DNA from: Henriciella litoralis
Lineage (GTDB): Bacteria; Pseudomonadota; Alphaproteobacteria; Caulobacterales; Hyphomonadaceae
Assembly (NCBI RefSeq): GCF_002088935.1
Contig: NZ_NCSS01000006.1
Coordinates: 434,001-498,000 of the forward strand
Direction: 5' to 3'
Length of the DNA: 64,000 nt
Position 1 is the stretch's first letter. Each line of letters opens with the position of its first letter. A program made the position numbers and the translations under genes. The notes below the pieces were generated by a model. It worked only from the letters and a program-made list of their open reading frames with translations, was not told where the DNA came from and did not search any database. Below, piece by piece: positions 11,590 to 19,659 of this stretch.

Positions 11590-12402
11590 TTAGCGACCGT
11601 CGGTGAAGTTTGCCGGGCGCTTACCAAGCTCAGCCATGATGGCTTCAATCTGATTCTTGCTGCCGATAAGCTTGTCCTGCAAAATCGATTCCTGGAGCAG
11701 GGCTTCAGCTTCCGTCATATCGGCAAGACTGTTGAAGATCTGCTTGTCGGCTCTGATGGCATCCGGGTTCTTGCCGGCAATCAGATTAGCCATCTCCATC
11801 GCGCGGTCATACGGGCTCTCAGAGACCTCCGTCGCAAAGCCATAATCGGCTGCCTCAACGCCCGAAAAGATACGGCCGGTATAGGTTAGCTCGCGAAGGC
11901 GGTCGTCGCGGCAGAGAGAGCGCATGATCGGCGTCCCGGCCATATCCGGCACCAGTCCCCACTTGATCTCCATAATTGACAGTTTCGTCTCCGGATGAAC
12001 GATCCGGATATCTGACCCGAGCATCACCTGGAAGCCGCCCCCGAGCGCGACACCATGCACTGCAGCGATGACCGGCACGGGCAACTCGCGCCATCCCCAC
12101 ACAGCCTGCTGGGCGCGATTGGTGATGCCGTGTGTACGAGGCTCCAGCTTCTGCTTACCGGCTGGTGTACCGCCAGTCCCTTCAGCCATCTTGCCGAAAT
12201 TGCCCATATCGAGCCCAGCGCAGAAGGCGCGGCCATCGCCCGACATGACAACACAGCGAACGCTCTCGTCCTTGGCCAGCTCTTCTGCTGTCTCCAGCAA
12301 GGCGGAAAACATCGCATCATCCAGCGCATTCATCTTGTCTGCGCGCGAGAGTTTGACGTCGGCAACGCCGCCCGATTTCGTAACTGTAATCCGCTCGGCC
12401 AT
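11590..12402 (-). CDS. Crotonase/enoyl-CoA hydratase family protein
   Basis: A 270-residue member of the crotonase superfamily, which acts on acyl-CoA thioesters. The oxyanion-hole segments GRAFCAGLDMGNFG and GVALGGGFQVMLGSD are present. The first catalytic glutamate of classical hydratases (GGGCE) is Gln here (GGGFQ), while the second, in SIMEIKWGLVPD, is kept. The reaction may therefore be isomerase-type or other rather than hydration. The start at 12402 begins MAERITVTKSG; an in-frame extension to 12621 reads through the terminator of the neighbouring gene and is unlikely. Confidence 0.88.
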   Translation of the reverse strand: MAERITVTKSGGVADVKLSRADKMNALDDAMFSALLETAEELAKDESVRCVVMSGDGRAFCAGLDMGNFGKMAEGTGGTPAGKQKLEPRTHGITNRAQQAVWGWRELPVPVIAAVHGVALGGGFQVMLGSDIRIVHPETKLSIMEIKWGLVPDMAGTPIMRSLCRDDRLRELTYTGRIFSGVEAADYGFATEVSESPYDRAMEMANLIAGKNPDAIRADKQIFNSLADMTEAEALLQESILQDKLIGSKNQIEAIMAELGKRPANFTDGR

Positions 12403-12445
12403 TTCGTGTCCTCTATAAGCTTTTCTCAGAAGCACTTTGACCAAC

Positions 12446-12477
12446 GAAAAACGCCGGGACAAGTAATGTCCCGGCGT
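12446..12477 (-). terminator. Rho-independent terminator after the DHS-like gene
   Basis: A perfect 10-bp stem (ACGCCGGGAC and its complement at 12451-12477) with a 7-base loop, followed on the minus strand by TTTT. It ends the polyamine operon before the crotonase gene. Confidence 0.88.
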
Positions 12478-12502
12478 CAGGTAATGTCTATTGAGCTCGT
12501 CG

Positions 12503-13534
12503 CTAGAGAAACAGTTTCGCGAACTCGCGGGGTTTACGCTTCTTCCACTCGCCCTTGTGCCAGGACGCAGAGGCCAGCAGAGGAATAACCGAACCGGCTT
12601 CGGCGAAAACCATCTGCTCATAGACCGTCTGAACCTTGCCCCAGCTTGCGGCTTCTTTCAGCGTCGAAGACGAGCAGGCACCGTCGCGCGTGTCGGCAAC
12701 CGTGATCTGCACGGCATATTTGTGCATCTCGCACTCCTTGCCGAGGATTTCAGCACAGACAACCGTGTCCTGAACGAAGTTCTTCGGCACGCCGCCGCCG
12801 ACCATCAGAAGGCCGGTGCTTCCAGCGGCGATCTTCACATCAGTCAGCTCACGGAAGTCCGCAACGCTATCGATCGACATGTAGTTGCCCGGATTTTCAA
12901 CCTGGTGCTTCACCAGACCAAAACCGGCAGAGCAGTCAGAGAAGGCCGGCACGAAGATCGGAACGTTGTGGTCGTAGCAGGTCTCGATCAGTGAGTTCTT
13001 TTTGACGGCATTGGTCTTGAGCCATTTGCCCATCTCCCAGATGAATTCACGGGAAGAATAGGGGCGTGGCTCCAGGCTGTTGGCAATTTCCAGAATGGTA
13101 TGGTCGCAGGACTGCAGCTCTTCTTCATCGATGAACGTATCGTAGATACGGTCGATATAGAGATCGCGCAGAATGTTGTCGTCAACGGACTCAGGCGCCT
13201 GATAGTGCTTGTACCCAAGCGCTTCAAAGAAATCCATGTCGACGATGGACGCGCCGGTTGCCACGATACAATCGACGAGACCGTACTTCACGAGGTCGCG
13301 ATAGACGTGCATGCAGCCGCCGGCGGACGTTGAGCCGGCCAGCGTAAGGATGATTGAGCAGTCTTCATCCTCGACCGCCATGTTGAAAATGTCCGTAGCG
13401 CGCGCAAGGTCGCGCGATGTGAAGGACATCTTACCCATCGATTCGACAATTGGACGGGCGTCGAAAGATGTAATGTCGATGTGCTCGACGACTTTGCTCA
13501 GCAATTCCGCCTTGCGGTTGGTGTTATCGGCCAT
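12503..13534 (-). CDS. Deoxyhypusine-synthase-like protein, probable polyamine (homospermidine-type) synthase
   Basis: A 343-residue protein of the deoxyhypusine synthase family. In eukaryotes the enzyme transfers an aminobutyl group from spermidine to eIF5A; bacteria lack eIF5A. The catalytic lysine is preserved as Lys300 in EAASWGK, aligned with human Lys329, as are the NAD-site segments LAGSTSAGG, NVPIFVPAFSD and MVGGGVPKN. It lies 123 bases downstream of ornithine decarboxylase on the same strand. The likely substrate is therefore putrescine, and the product homospermidine or another polyamine; that is inference. The start at 13534 (MADNTNRK) is preferred over an upstream in-frame codon at 13615. 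Confidence 0.85.
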   Translation of the reverse strand: MADNTNRKAELLSKVVEHIDITSFDARPIVESMGKMSFTSRDLARATDIFNMAVEDEDCSIILTLAGSTSAGGCMHVYRDLVKYGLVDCIVATGASIVDMDFFEALGYKHYQAPESVDDNILRDLYIDRIYDTFIDEEELQSCDHTILEIANSLEPRPYSSREFIWEMGKWLKTNAVKKNSLIETCYDHNVPIFVPAFSDCSAGFGLVKHQVENPGNYMSIDSVADFRELTDVKIAAGSTGLLMVGGGVPKNFVQDTVVCAEILGKECEMHKYAVQITVADTRDGACSSSTLKEAASWGKVQTVYEQMVFAEAGSVIPLLASASWHKGEWKKRKPREFAKLFL

Positions 13535-13657
13535 AGGGAGGAACTCCAGTTGAATTGAATGGCTTTGTAACGGCAGGGCCCATAAGGGTCCAGCCAAAGC
13601 GAAGCGCCGCCACAAGAGAGCGGTCGCTCGCTACGATTAGATTGTAGAAAATGAGAC

Positions 13658-14845
13658 TTACGCCATCACAGCGACAGTGGTTTCACTGTAGAAGCCGTTG
13701 AAGCGCGAGGAGAGCGCCTGGCCATAGGCACCGAGATGGCAAACCTCGATCCAGTCGCCTTCAGCAATGTCACCAGGCAGCTCAAACGGCCCCTCCATGA
13801 CATCCAGGCTGTCACACGTCGGACCAAAGAAACGAAACGGCTCATTGGCCTCAGCGATCCGTGGGGTCGCCCGGTGAAGCTTGACTGGAAACTTCCAGGC
13901 GCACTGAGCCGCATCAAACAGAGACCCATAGCTGCCATCATTGATGTAGAGGTCAGCGCCCTTGCGAAGCTCCACACGCGTCAGCGTAGACCCACCTTGA
14001 GCGCAGAGCGCCCGGCCGGGTTCGCCGAGGATCTGCAGACCGTCGAAGCCGTTCTCTCGAAGGGCCGTCCGGATCGCGGCAAAGTAATTGCCCATAGGCT
14101 TGTGACTCATGCCCGGATACGCAACGGGAAAGCCACCACCGCAATCGACCGAATCGATTTCGACGTCGGCGTCGTCAACGATCGAGCGTACCCACGACAG
14201 GGCACGGCCATAGTCTTCTACGTCCAGGCATTGAGAGCCGACATGGAAGGTGACGCCCAGCTGGGCAACGTGCGGACGCGCAGCTTTCAGCAACTCGATC
14301 GCTGTTGCCCGGTCCGCGCCGAACTTGCCAGACAGTGGCATCGCTGCATTGCCCTTTGGCAGCGCCAGACGAAGGTGGAATGTCAGATCAGGTGCGTAGC
14401 CGGTTTCCTCGAGCATCTTCTGAAGCTCTTCTGCGCTATCGAACGAGAAATCACGCACGCCCGCCTCATAGGCCTGACGGATCGTGGCTCGCGACTTGAC
14501 CGGGTGCATGAGGAAGAGTTTCGCATGCGGCGCAATCGAGCGAACGAGATCAACTTCACGTGTCGAGGCGACATCGAAATTGCGGATGCCGCTCGTCCAG
14601 AGAGTCTTGATAACGGCGGGATGCGGGTTCGCCTTCACCGCATAAAGGACAGTGCCAGGAAAACCGTTGAGAAACGTCCGGGCGGCCGCCGCGATCTTCT
14701 TCGGGTAAAGCACAAAGATTGCGTCATCGCCCTCATAGGCGTTGAGCACATCACCAACGCTCGCAAAGGCCGGGAGGCCTTGACGGTTGGAGGCATCGGG
14801 AAGAATTGCGGGACGCGCCAGAGACGCGAAATCGTTTTTGAACAT
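13658..14845 (-). CDS. Ornithine decarboxylase (PLP fold-type III)
   Basis: Decarboxylates ornithine to putrescine. The 395-residue product has an alanine-racemase-like PLP barrel: Lys71 in LYAVKANPHP forms the Schiff base, His201 in HVGSQ stacks on PLP, GGGFP is at 237-241, GEPGR at 274-278, and the cross-subunit catalytic Cys344-Asp345 lies in GPTCDSLD. These fit eukaryotic-type ODC or its lysine/ornithine relatives rather than diaminopimelate decarboxylase. Another in-frame ATG at 14899 would add 18 residues; neither start has a strong ribosome binding site. The DHS-like gene downstream and the small ORF upstream suggest one regulated polyamine operon. Confidence 0.9.
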   Translation of the reverse strand: MFKNDFASLARPAILPDASNRQGLPAFASVGDVLNAYEGDDAIFVLYPKKIAAAARTFLNGFPGTVLYAVKANPHPAVIKTLWTSGIRNFDVASTREVDLVRSIAPHAKLFLMHPVKSRATIRQAYEAGVRDFSFDSAEELQKMLEETGYAPDLTFHLRLALPKGNAAMPLSGKFGADRATAIELLKAARPHVAQLGVTFHVGSQCLDVEDYGRALSWVRSIVDDADVEIDSVDCGGGFPVAYPGMSHKPMGNYFAAIRTALRENGFDGLQILGEPGRALCAQGGSTLTRVELRKGADLYINDGSYGSLFDAAQCAWKFPVKLHRATPRIAEANEPFRFFGPTCDSLDVMEGPFELPGDIAEGDWIEVCHLGAYGQALSSRFNGFYSETTVAVMA

Positions 14846-14933
14846 GATTGAAAAATTCGGTTTGTACCTGGCAAACGCCAGTGAACTTACAGACTGCATA
14901 CAAGCAACAACGCCTAATGCGCGGCAGAGTTCG

Positions 14934-14947
14934 GCGGGCGAACCCGC
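14934..14947 (-). promoter_or_regulatory. TTCG-loop hairpin at the end of the small ORF upstream of ODC
   Basis: GCGGG-TTCG-CCCGC is a perfect 5-bp stem on the minus strand. It begins within the TAG/GCG junction of the 44-codon ORF and lies in the ODC leader. There is no T run, so it is not a simple terminator; it could be part of a translation-coupled leader switch. Confidence 0.4.
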
Positions 14948-15081
14948 TACGGCCTTATAAGTTCAGCGACCGCAGCCGCATAATCTCCGAATTTTCTATC
15001 GTAATAGTTGTAGAGGCCGTTGTCGTAAGCAACGTCCATACGTTTATAGTTGATCGCTGATGCGAACTCATTGCGGGTCAT
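14947..15081 (-). CDS. Small 44-residue protein or leader peptide upstream of ornithine decarboxylase
   Basis: An ATG at 15081 opens a 44-codon frame ending in TAG at 14947. It begins MTRNEFASAINYKRMDVAY, continues through NGLYNYYDRKFGDYAAAVAE and ends LIRP. A GAGGA ribosome binding site lies 7 bases before the ATG. Composition is balanced and protein-like: amphipathic, with seven or so aromatic residues and mixed charges. It ends 101 bases before the ODC start, and a GCGGG-TTCG-CCCGC hairpin overlaps its stop codon. It could be a free-standing small protein or a leader peptide controlling the decarboxylase, as SpeFL does in enterobacteria. I do not recognise a family. Confidence 0.6.
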   Translation of the reverse strand: MTRNEFASAINYKRMDVAYDNGLYNYYDRKFGDYAAAVAELIRP

Positions 15082-15225
15082 CCAAGTATCCTCGTCCAGC
15101 ACGACTGGCGCCTTAGCCAGTTATGAAAGTGAAGACAGTTGGGCTCACCCGTACTGACGACCTTTCGGACCCGTCGTAGCTCGCTTGCTTGTCGGCGGTG
15201 GAGATATGAGAAACCGGAACCGGAA

Positions 15226-16386
15226 TCAAGTATTTTTTACGTTAGCTAACGCAGCGAAACCGCGATCAAGATCTTCCATCAGATCACGCGTGTCTTCTAG
15301 GCCAGCATGGACGCGCATCAACCATCCATTTCGGTCGCCAGTCCAGTCACCCGGCAGACGCGTCAATTGCTCGTCACAAGGGATAATCAGGCTCTCAAAG
15401 CCGCCCCACGAAAAGCCAAGTTCAAAGACTTCAAGCGCTGACAGGAAGGCGTCGACCTCATGATTCGACGCTGCTTGCAGAACGAAGGAAAAGAGGCCCG
15501 AGCTGCCCGTAAAGTCCCGCTTCCAGAATTCATGGTCAGGATGTGATGGCAGGGCAGGGTGGATGACATCGCTGACCAGTGGCTGCTCCTGAAGCCAGGA
15601 CGCCAGCTTCAGCGCAGATGCCTGATGATGGTGGAGACGTGTAGATAGCGTGCGGGTGCCGCGAAGGGCTGCGTACGCATCATCAGCGCCCAGCGATATG
15701 CCCCAGTCCTCAAGCAGATCATCGATCGCACCCGCATACCGTGCATCGCTCGTCATCACGGCGCCGCCAAATGCGTCTGCATGACCCACCACATATTTTG
15801 TCAGTGCCTGCACAGAAATATCGACGCCGAGGGCCAAAGGCTGGCAAAAAACGCCTGCAGACCAGGTATTGTCCATGATGGTTGCAATGCCGCGCTCGCG
15901 CGCGATGCTCGTAAGTCTTGGCGTGTCTGAGATCTCGAACGTCAGAGACCCCGGCGCCTCAAGAATGATTGCGCGAGTATCCGGACGAATGAGGTCGACA
16001 AGTCCGTCGGCATTCCTCGGATCAAAGCGCTGTGCCTCCACGCCCATTGTCTTCAGACGTTTCTCACAAAAACGGCGCGTCGGCCCATAAACAGAATCAG
16101 ACAGCAGCACCGAGTCGCCAGCAGACACGCATGACGCAATCGCAACTGCGCAGGCACTGAGGCCAGAAGGCGTGAGCCGCGCATCCGATGCGCCTTCGAG
16201 CTCGCACATAGCCGCTTCGAGCTCACGATGGACCGACAGGCCCATCCGGCCATAGCCGGGCTTGGCGTTGTACAACTGCTCCCGGTCAGGAAGAAGGACG
16301 GTTGAGGCGCGCTCCACCGGCGGATTCACAGTGCGGCGCGCCGGATTGCCCGACCGATTATGTATCAGCCGCGTTGGTAGCTTCAT
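15226..16386 (-). CDS. metC: Cystathionine beta-lyase (Cys/Met metabolism PLP enzyme)
   Basis: Cleaves cystathionine to homocysteine, pyruvate and ammonia. The 386-residue protein has the gamma-family PLP layout: YGRMGLSVHRELEAAMCELEGA near the N terminus, LSDSVYGPTRRFCEK, the PLP aspartate in MDNTWSAG, and the PLP lysine Lys197 in VQALTKYVVGHAD. The final strand VHAGLEDTRDLMEDLDRG is typical. Its start overlaps the stop of the sulfurtransferase gene by 4 bases, so cysK-like, sulfurtransferase and metC form one operon of sulfur amino-acid metabolism. Confidence 0.9.
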   Translation of the reverse strand: MKLPTRLIHNRSGNPARRTVNPPVERASTVLLPDREQLYNAKPGYGRMGLSVHRELEAAMCELEGASDARLTPSGLSACAVAIASCVSAGDSVLLSDSVYGPTRRFCEKRLKTMGVEAQRFDPRNADGLVDLIRPDTRAIILEAPGSLTFEISDTPRLTSIARERGIATIMDNTWSAGVFCQPLALGVDISVQALTKYVVGHADAFGGAVMTSDARYAGAIDDLLEDWGISLGADDAYAALRGTRTLSTRLHHHQASALKLASWLQEQPLVSDVIHPALPSHPDHEFWKRDFTGSSGLFSFVLQAASNHEVDAFLSALEVFELGFSWGGFESLIIPCDEQLTRLPGDWTGDRNGWLMRVHAGLEDTRDLMEDLDRGFAALANVKNT

Positions 16387-17234
16387 GCGTTTTCCACTGC
16401 GATTTCATTTTCCGCTGACGCGGCCCATTCAGACCAGGATCCGTCATAGATCGCTGCGTCCCAATTTCCGAGCTCTGCCAGAGCGAGCGCAATAACGGCC
16501 GCCGAAACGCCTGAGCCGCACGTCGCAATAGCAGCAGTTGAAGTATAATCGTCCAGCAAGGCTTTCAGTTCGTCCTTCGGGGCCAGTTTACCATCAGCGC
16601 CGACCAGCTTGCTTGCGGGTACATTCGCGCTGCCTGGTATATGACCTGATTTCAGCTCAGGACGCGGCTCTTTTTCAGAGCCACTGAAGCGGCCCGCCGG
16701 CCGGGCATCCAGTATCGCAGCATTCTTCTGCTTCGACGCGGCTCGAACCTGATCCATGGACTTCAGCAGATCGGCTCGCACGCGGGGCGTAAAATGTCGT
16801 CCACCCGTGATGACGGGCGGCAGGTCTTCCAGCTCACCTTCGATGGCTTGCCAGGCTCTGAGGCCACCGTCCAGCACATAGACATCTTCATGACCCATCG
16901 CCCGGAACATCCACCATACGCGCGCTGAGGCGAAAAAATCATTCGCATCATAAACAACGATCCGATTGCCATCACCGACGCCGAGCTTTCTGACCCGCGA
17001 TGAGAATTTCACCGCATCCGGCAACATGTGCGGCAGCTCAGAATTGCTGTCAGCAATCTCATCAATGTCGAAATAGACGGCTCCTGGAATATGGCCTCTA
17101 TCATAGGCCTGCTTCCCAGCACCCGACGCCGCAGTCCACGCCGGGAAATAGCTGGCATCAATCACGCGCAGGTCCGGGGCCTGCAAATTATCTTTAAGCC
17201 ACTGGGCCGAAACGAGCGGAGATCTGTCGGTCAT
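16383..17234 (-). CDS. sseA: 3-mercaptopyruvate sulfurtransferase (tandem rhodanese)
   Basis: Transfers sulfur from 3-mercaptopyruvate to thiols or cyanide. The 283-residue protein has two rhodanese domains: the first inactive (DASYFPAW ... YDANDFFASARVWWMFRAMG), the second with the active-site loop CGSGVSA and nucleophile Cys239. CG[ST]G is the MST-type loop rather than the CRxG of rhodanese. The start at 17234 (MTDRSPLVS) lies 2 bases after the cysteine synthase stop; an upstream in-frame codon at 17420 would overlap that gene. Confidence 0.9.
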   Translation of the reverse strand: MTDRSPLVSAQWLKDNLQAPDLRVIDASYFPAWTAASGAGKQAYDRGHIPGAVYFDIDEIADSNSELPHMLPDAVKFSSRVRKLGVGDGNRIVVYDANDFFASARVWWMFRAMGHEDVYVLDGGLRAWQAIEGELEDLPPVITGGRHFTPRVRADLLKSMDQVRAASKQKNAAILDARPAGRFSGSEKEPRPELKSGHIPGSANVPASKLVGADGKLAPKDELKALLDDYTSTAAIATCGSGVSAAVIALALAELGNWDAAIYDGSWSEWAASAENEIAVENA

Positions 17235-17236
17235 TA

Positions 17237-18238
17237 TTATTTGTCCATCCATGGCGGAACAGGCAGATCCTTGCTGCGTAGAAATTCCGGATTGAAGAGT
17301 TTTGATTGATAGCGATTTCCATAATCGCAGAGCACCGTCACGATCGTGTGGCCGGGTCCCATATCCTTCGCCAGGCGCACAGCACCGGCAATGTTGATAC
17401 CGGCTGAGCCACCAAGACAAAGGCCTTCATTGAGAATGAGATCATAAAGGATGTGAAGCGCCTCGGTGTCCTCACATCGATAGGCATAATCGACCTTCAG
17501 GTCTTCAATGTTCTTGGTGATGCGTCCCTGACCGATCCCCTCAGTGATCGACGTGCCTTCGGCTCTCAGCTCTCCGGTCTTGAAGTACTCATAGAGCGCC
17601 GCGCCGCCCGGGTCGGCAATACCGATCTTGATGGCCTCATTCTTTTCTTTGAGCGCCTTCGCGACACCAGCAAGCGTGCCGCCCGAGCCGACCGCACAGA
17701 TAAAGCCGTCAACCTTGCCGTCCGTCTGGGTCCAGATTTCCTGTCCCGTCGTCTCGTAATGGGCGTTGAGGTTGGCGATATTATCGAACTGGTTAGCCCA
17801 GATCGCTCCGTTCGGTTCGGTTTTGGCCAATTCCTCAGCGAGGCGGCCAGAGTAGCGGGCATAGTGATTTGGATTGGAGTAAGGCACGGCATCGACTTCG
17901 ATGAGTTCGGCGCCGAGCAACTTAACGGCCAGTTTCTTTTCCTGGCTTTGCGTGCGCGGCATCACGATGACGACCCGATAGCCCAAAGCGCTGCCGACCA
18001 GCGCGAGGCCAATACCGGTATTGCCCGCGGTGCCCTCAACAATCGTCCCACCCGGCTTAAGCTCACCAGACGCTTCGGCGTCGCGTACAATGCCCAGGGC
18101 GGCGCGATCTTTTACCGACTGTCCGGGGTTCAGAAACTCCGCTTTGCCAAGGATCGTGCAGCCGGTTTCTTCGGAAACCTTCTGAAGCTTGATGAGCGGC
18201 GTGTTCCCGATCGCATCCAGAACCGAATTCAATATCAT
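17237..18238 (-). CDS. cysK: Cysteine synthase (O-acetylserine sulfhydrylase family)
   Basis: PLP enzyme that makes cysteine from O-acetylserine and sulfide. The 333-residue product has Lys43 in NPGQSVKDRAA as the Schiff-base lysine, the substrate loop EGTAGNTGIGLA, AVGSGGTLAGVAKAL as the phosphate cup, and GGSAGINIAGAVRLAKD. The EGTAGNTG loop, in place of TSGNTG, and the extended C terminus are seen in fungal-type and some alphaproteobacterial enzymes. A GGAG motif lies 8 bases before the ATG. It is first in a three-gene operon and divergent from the ChrR-like gene. Confidence 0.9.
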   Translation of the reverse strand: MILNSVLDAIGNTPLIKLQKVSEETGCTILGKAEFLNPGQSVKDRAALGIVRDAEASGELKPGGTIVEGTAGNTGIGLALVGSALGYRVVIVMPRTQSQEKKLAVKLLGAELIEVDAVPYSNPNHYARYSGRLAEELAKTEPNGAIWANQFDNIANLNAHYETTGQEIWTQTDGKVDGFICAVGSGGTLAGVAKALKEKNEAIKIGIADPGGAALYEYFKTGELRAEGTSITEGIGQGRITKNIEDLKVDYAYRCEDTEALHILYDLILNEGLCLGGSAGINIAGAVRLAKDMGPGHTIVTVLCDYGNRYQSKLFNPEFLRSKDLPVPPWMDK

Positions 18239-18303
18239 CTAATACACTCCAATGGGGCCTAACGGTGTAGCTGCCCGTCCAATCACTGACAACAGGTCGC
18301 GAA

Positions 18304-18331
18304 TGATCCAGATGGGCGCCACTCGCGTAGA
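18304..18331 (+). promoter_or_regulatory. RpoE (group IV sigma, ChrR-type) promoter candidate for the ChrR-like gene
   Basis: TGATCC at 18304-18309 is followed, after exactly 18 bases, by TAGA at 18328. The known consensus for alphaproteobacterial RpoE/ChrR promoters is TGATCC-N18-TAA[GCT]. The -35 element is exact; the -10 element has G for A. Transcription would start near 18335, which fits the ATG at 18366. Confidence 0.55.
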
Positions 18332-18365
18332 ACATGTAACCGATGCCGTGAGATGGAAGTTTTTA

Positions 18366-18893
18366 ATGACAGATGCCTGCACCTATCAGTCGTTCATGCT
18401 GGATCATGTCGCAGGCAATCTTGGCAAGGGCATGCATGTCGCAGCCACCATCCACACGCTGATGTCTCGCGAGGGCAAAGAAGCGAGGCAGGTCTGGCAG
18501 AGCGTTAAACGCGCGCTCCATACGGATACGAAGTCCGTTAAACAGGATCCAACACAAGACTTCCTCGAGGAAGCCCTCACAATTCTCGATACAGACTATG
18601 ACGACGTGAAATGGCGGCGCGGCTTGTCGGGTATAAAGTATTCCAAAGTCAGCGAGGCAGGCGGCAAACTGATGCGCCTCTCGCCAGGCGACCGCGTCTT
18701 CGAACATGGCCACAGCGCCCTCGAGGCGATGGTTGTGCTTGAAGGTTGCCTGAAAGACGGTCGCGGTCACTACGAGGCGGGCGAACTCGTGCTCGCAACA
18801 CCTTCGGTGCGCCACAGACCCGAAGCCGCGAGGAACGGGGCCTGTACCTGCTTCGTTGCTCAGTCAGACATTCCATTCTGGAGACTCACTTGA
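18366..18893 (+). CDS. ChrR-like cupin protein lacking the N-terminal zinc CxxC
   Basis: A 175-residue homologue of ChrR, the zinc anti-sigma factor of RpoE. The N-terminal helix pair (SFMLDHVAGNLGKGMHVAATIH) aligns with the ChrR sigma-binding domain and keeps His30, but the two cysteines that follow in ChrR (HxxxCxxC) are Ser34 and Gly37, so that zinc site is broken. The cupin domain keeps metal ligands His114, His116, Glu120 and His150 (EHGHSALE, SVRHRPE). There is no sigma factor gene beside it. A candidate RpoE promoter begins 62 bases upstream of the ATG and argues against earlier in-frame starts. Whether it still binds a sigma factor is unknown. Confidence 0.78.
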   Translation: MTDACTYQSFMLDHVAGNLGKGMHVAATIHTLMSREGKEARQVWQSVKRALHTDTKSVKQDPTQDFLEEALTILDTDYDDVKWRRGLSGIKYSKVSEAGGKLMRLSPGDRVFEHGHSALEAMVVLEGCLKDGRGHYEAGELVLATPSVRHRPEAARNGACTCFVAQSDIPFWRLT

Positions 18894-19597
18894 CGAGAAC
18901 ATGCATTCAATTCGCTCTCGGTTCGCTTTTGCTGGCCGCAGTGCCGCTCTCTGCAACCGCGAATGAAAACGCGCCGTCCGAAACTGTGGATACAAACGCG
19001 CCACAAGCCTGGCAGCCTGAAGACGGCGATGTCATCAGCTTCAAGGTCTTGCGAAAGGGAAAGCCGTTCGGCACTCACACCGTGTCGTTCGACGTTGATA
19101 GCGATGGATCTTTCACGGCCACGTCTGAGGTCGAGCTGAAAGCTGGCTTCGGGCCGATCACCTTGTATCGCTATGAACTGAACACCACCGAAACGTGGGA
19201 AGATGGTGTGCTCGTCGGACTCGAAGGCCAAACAAATGATGACGGTGATGACGAAGCTGTTTCAGCCAGTCTGGAAGAGGGTAAACTCGCTGTCGCAGGC
19301 ACTGGCTTCGAAGGCGCAGTGCCAGTGGGCATAATTCCTTCGAGCCACTGGAATATTCAGGAAGCCTTCAGCTCGAAGATCATCTCAACACAAGACGGTG
19401 AAATTCTTGATGTCGATGTGACAACGATCGGTGAAGACACGGTCACGGTTGCGGGCGAAGAAGTGCCAGCCACGCATTATCGTCTCGTCTCAGACCTGAC
19501 GGTTGACCTCTGGTATGATGAGCAGTCGAGATGGGTGAAACTTAGTTTTGAAGCGCGCGGTCAAAAGATCGACTACGTTCTGAACGCACTCTACTAG
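18890..19597 (+). CDS. Exported DUF6134-type protein, TTG start overlapping ChrR-like gene
   Basis: A 235-residue protein with a signal peptide (TCIQFALGSLLLAAVPLSATA, probable cleavage after ATA). The beta-rich domain that follows contains VISFKVLRKGKPFGTHTVSF and a C-terminal LTVDLWYDEQSRWVKLSF strand, the pattern of the DUF6134 family, whose function is not known. The TTG start at 18890 shares bases with the TGA of the ChrR-like gene (TTGA) and has GGAG 6 bases upstream, so the two are co-translated. It is predicted to be periplasmic. A strong terminator follows. The context suggests a role in envelope stress. Confidence 0.75.
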   Translation: MTRTCIQFALGSLLLAAVPLSATANENAPSETVDTNAPQAWQPEDGDVISFKVLRKGKPFGTHTVSFDVDSDGSFTATSEVELKAGFGPITLYRYELNTTETWEDGVLVGLEGQTNDDGDDEAVSASLEEGKLAVAGTGFEGAVPVGIIPSSHWNIQEAFSSKIISTQDGEILDVDVTTIGEDTVTVAGEEVPATHYRLVSDLTVDLWYDEQSRWVKLSFEARGQKIDYVLNALY

Positions 19598-19616
19598 ACC
19601 AGTCCGCAGCAGCCAA

Positions 19617-19656
19617 AAGTAAGGCCGATCAGGACCAAAAACCTGATCGGCCTTTT
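19617..19656. terminator. Bidirectional terminator between the DUF6134 gene and cfa
   Basis: AAGGCCGATCAGG at 19621-19633 and its exact complement at 19642-19654 form a 13-bp stem with an 8-base loop, flanked by A-rich and T-rich ends. It separates two convergent operons. Confidence 0.9.
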
Positions 19657-19659
19657 AGT

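Noticed and set aside
12403..12621. N-terminal extension of the crotonase
   Set aside because: It would span the terminator of the DHS-like gene and has no homology to crotonases.
13736..14851. Long (371-codon) plus-strand frame opposite ODC
   Set aside because: A shadow of the ODC gene; the minus strand carries all PLP motifs.
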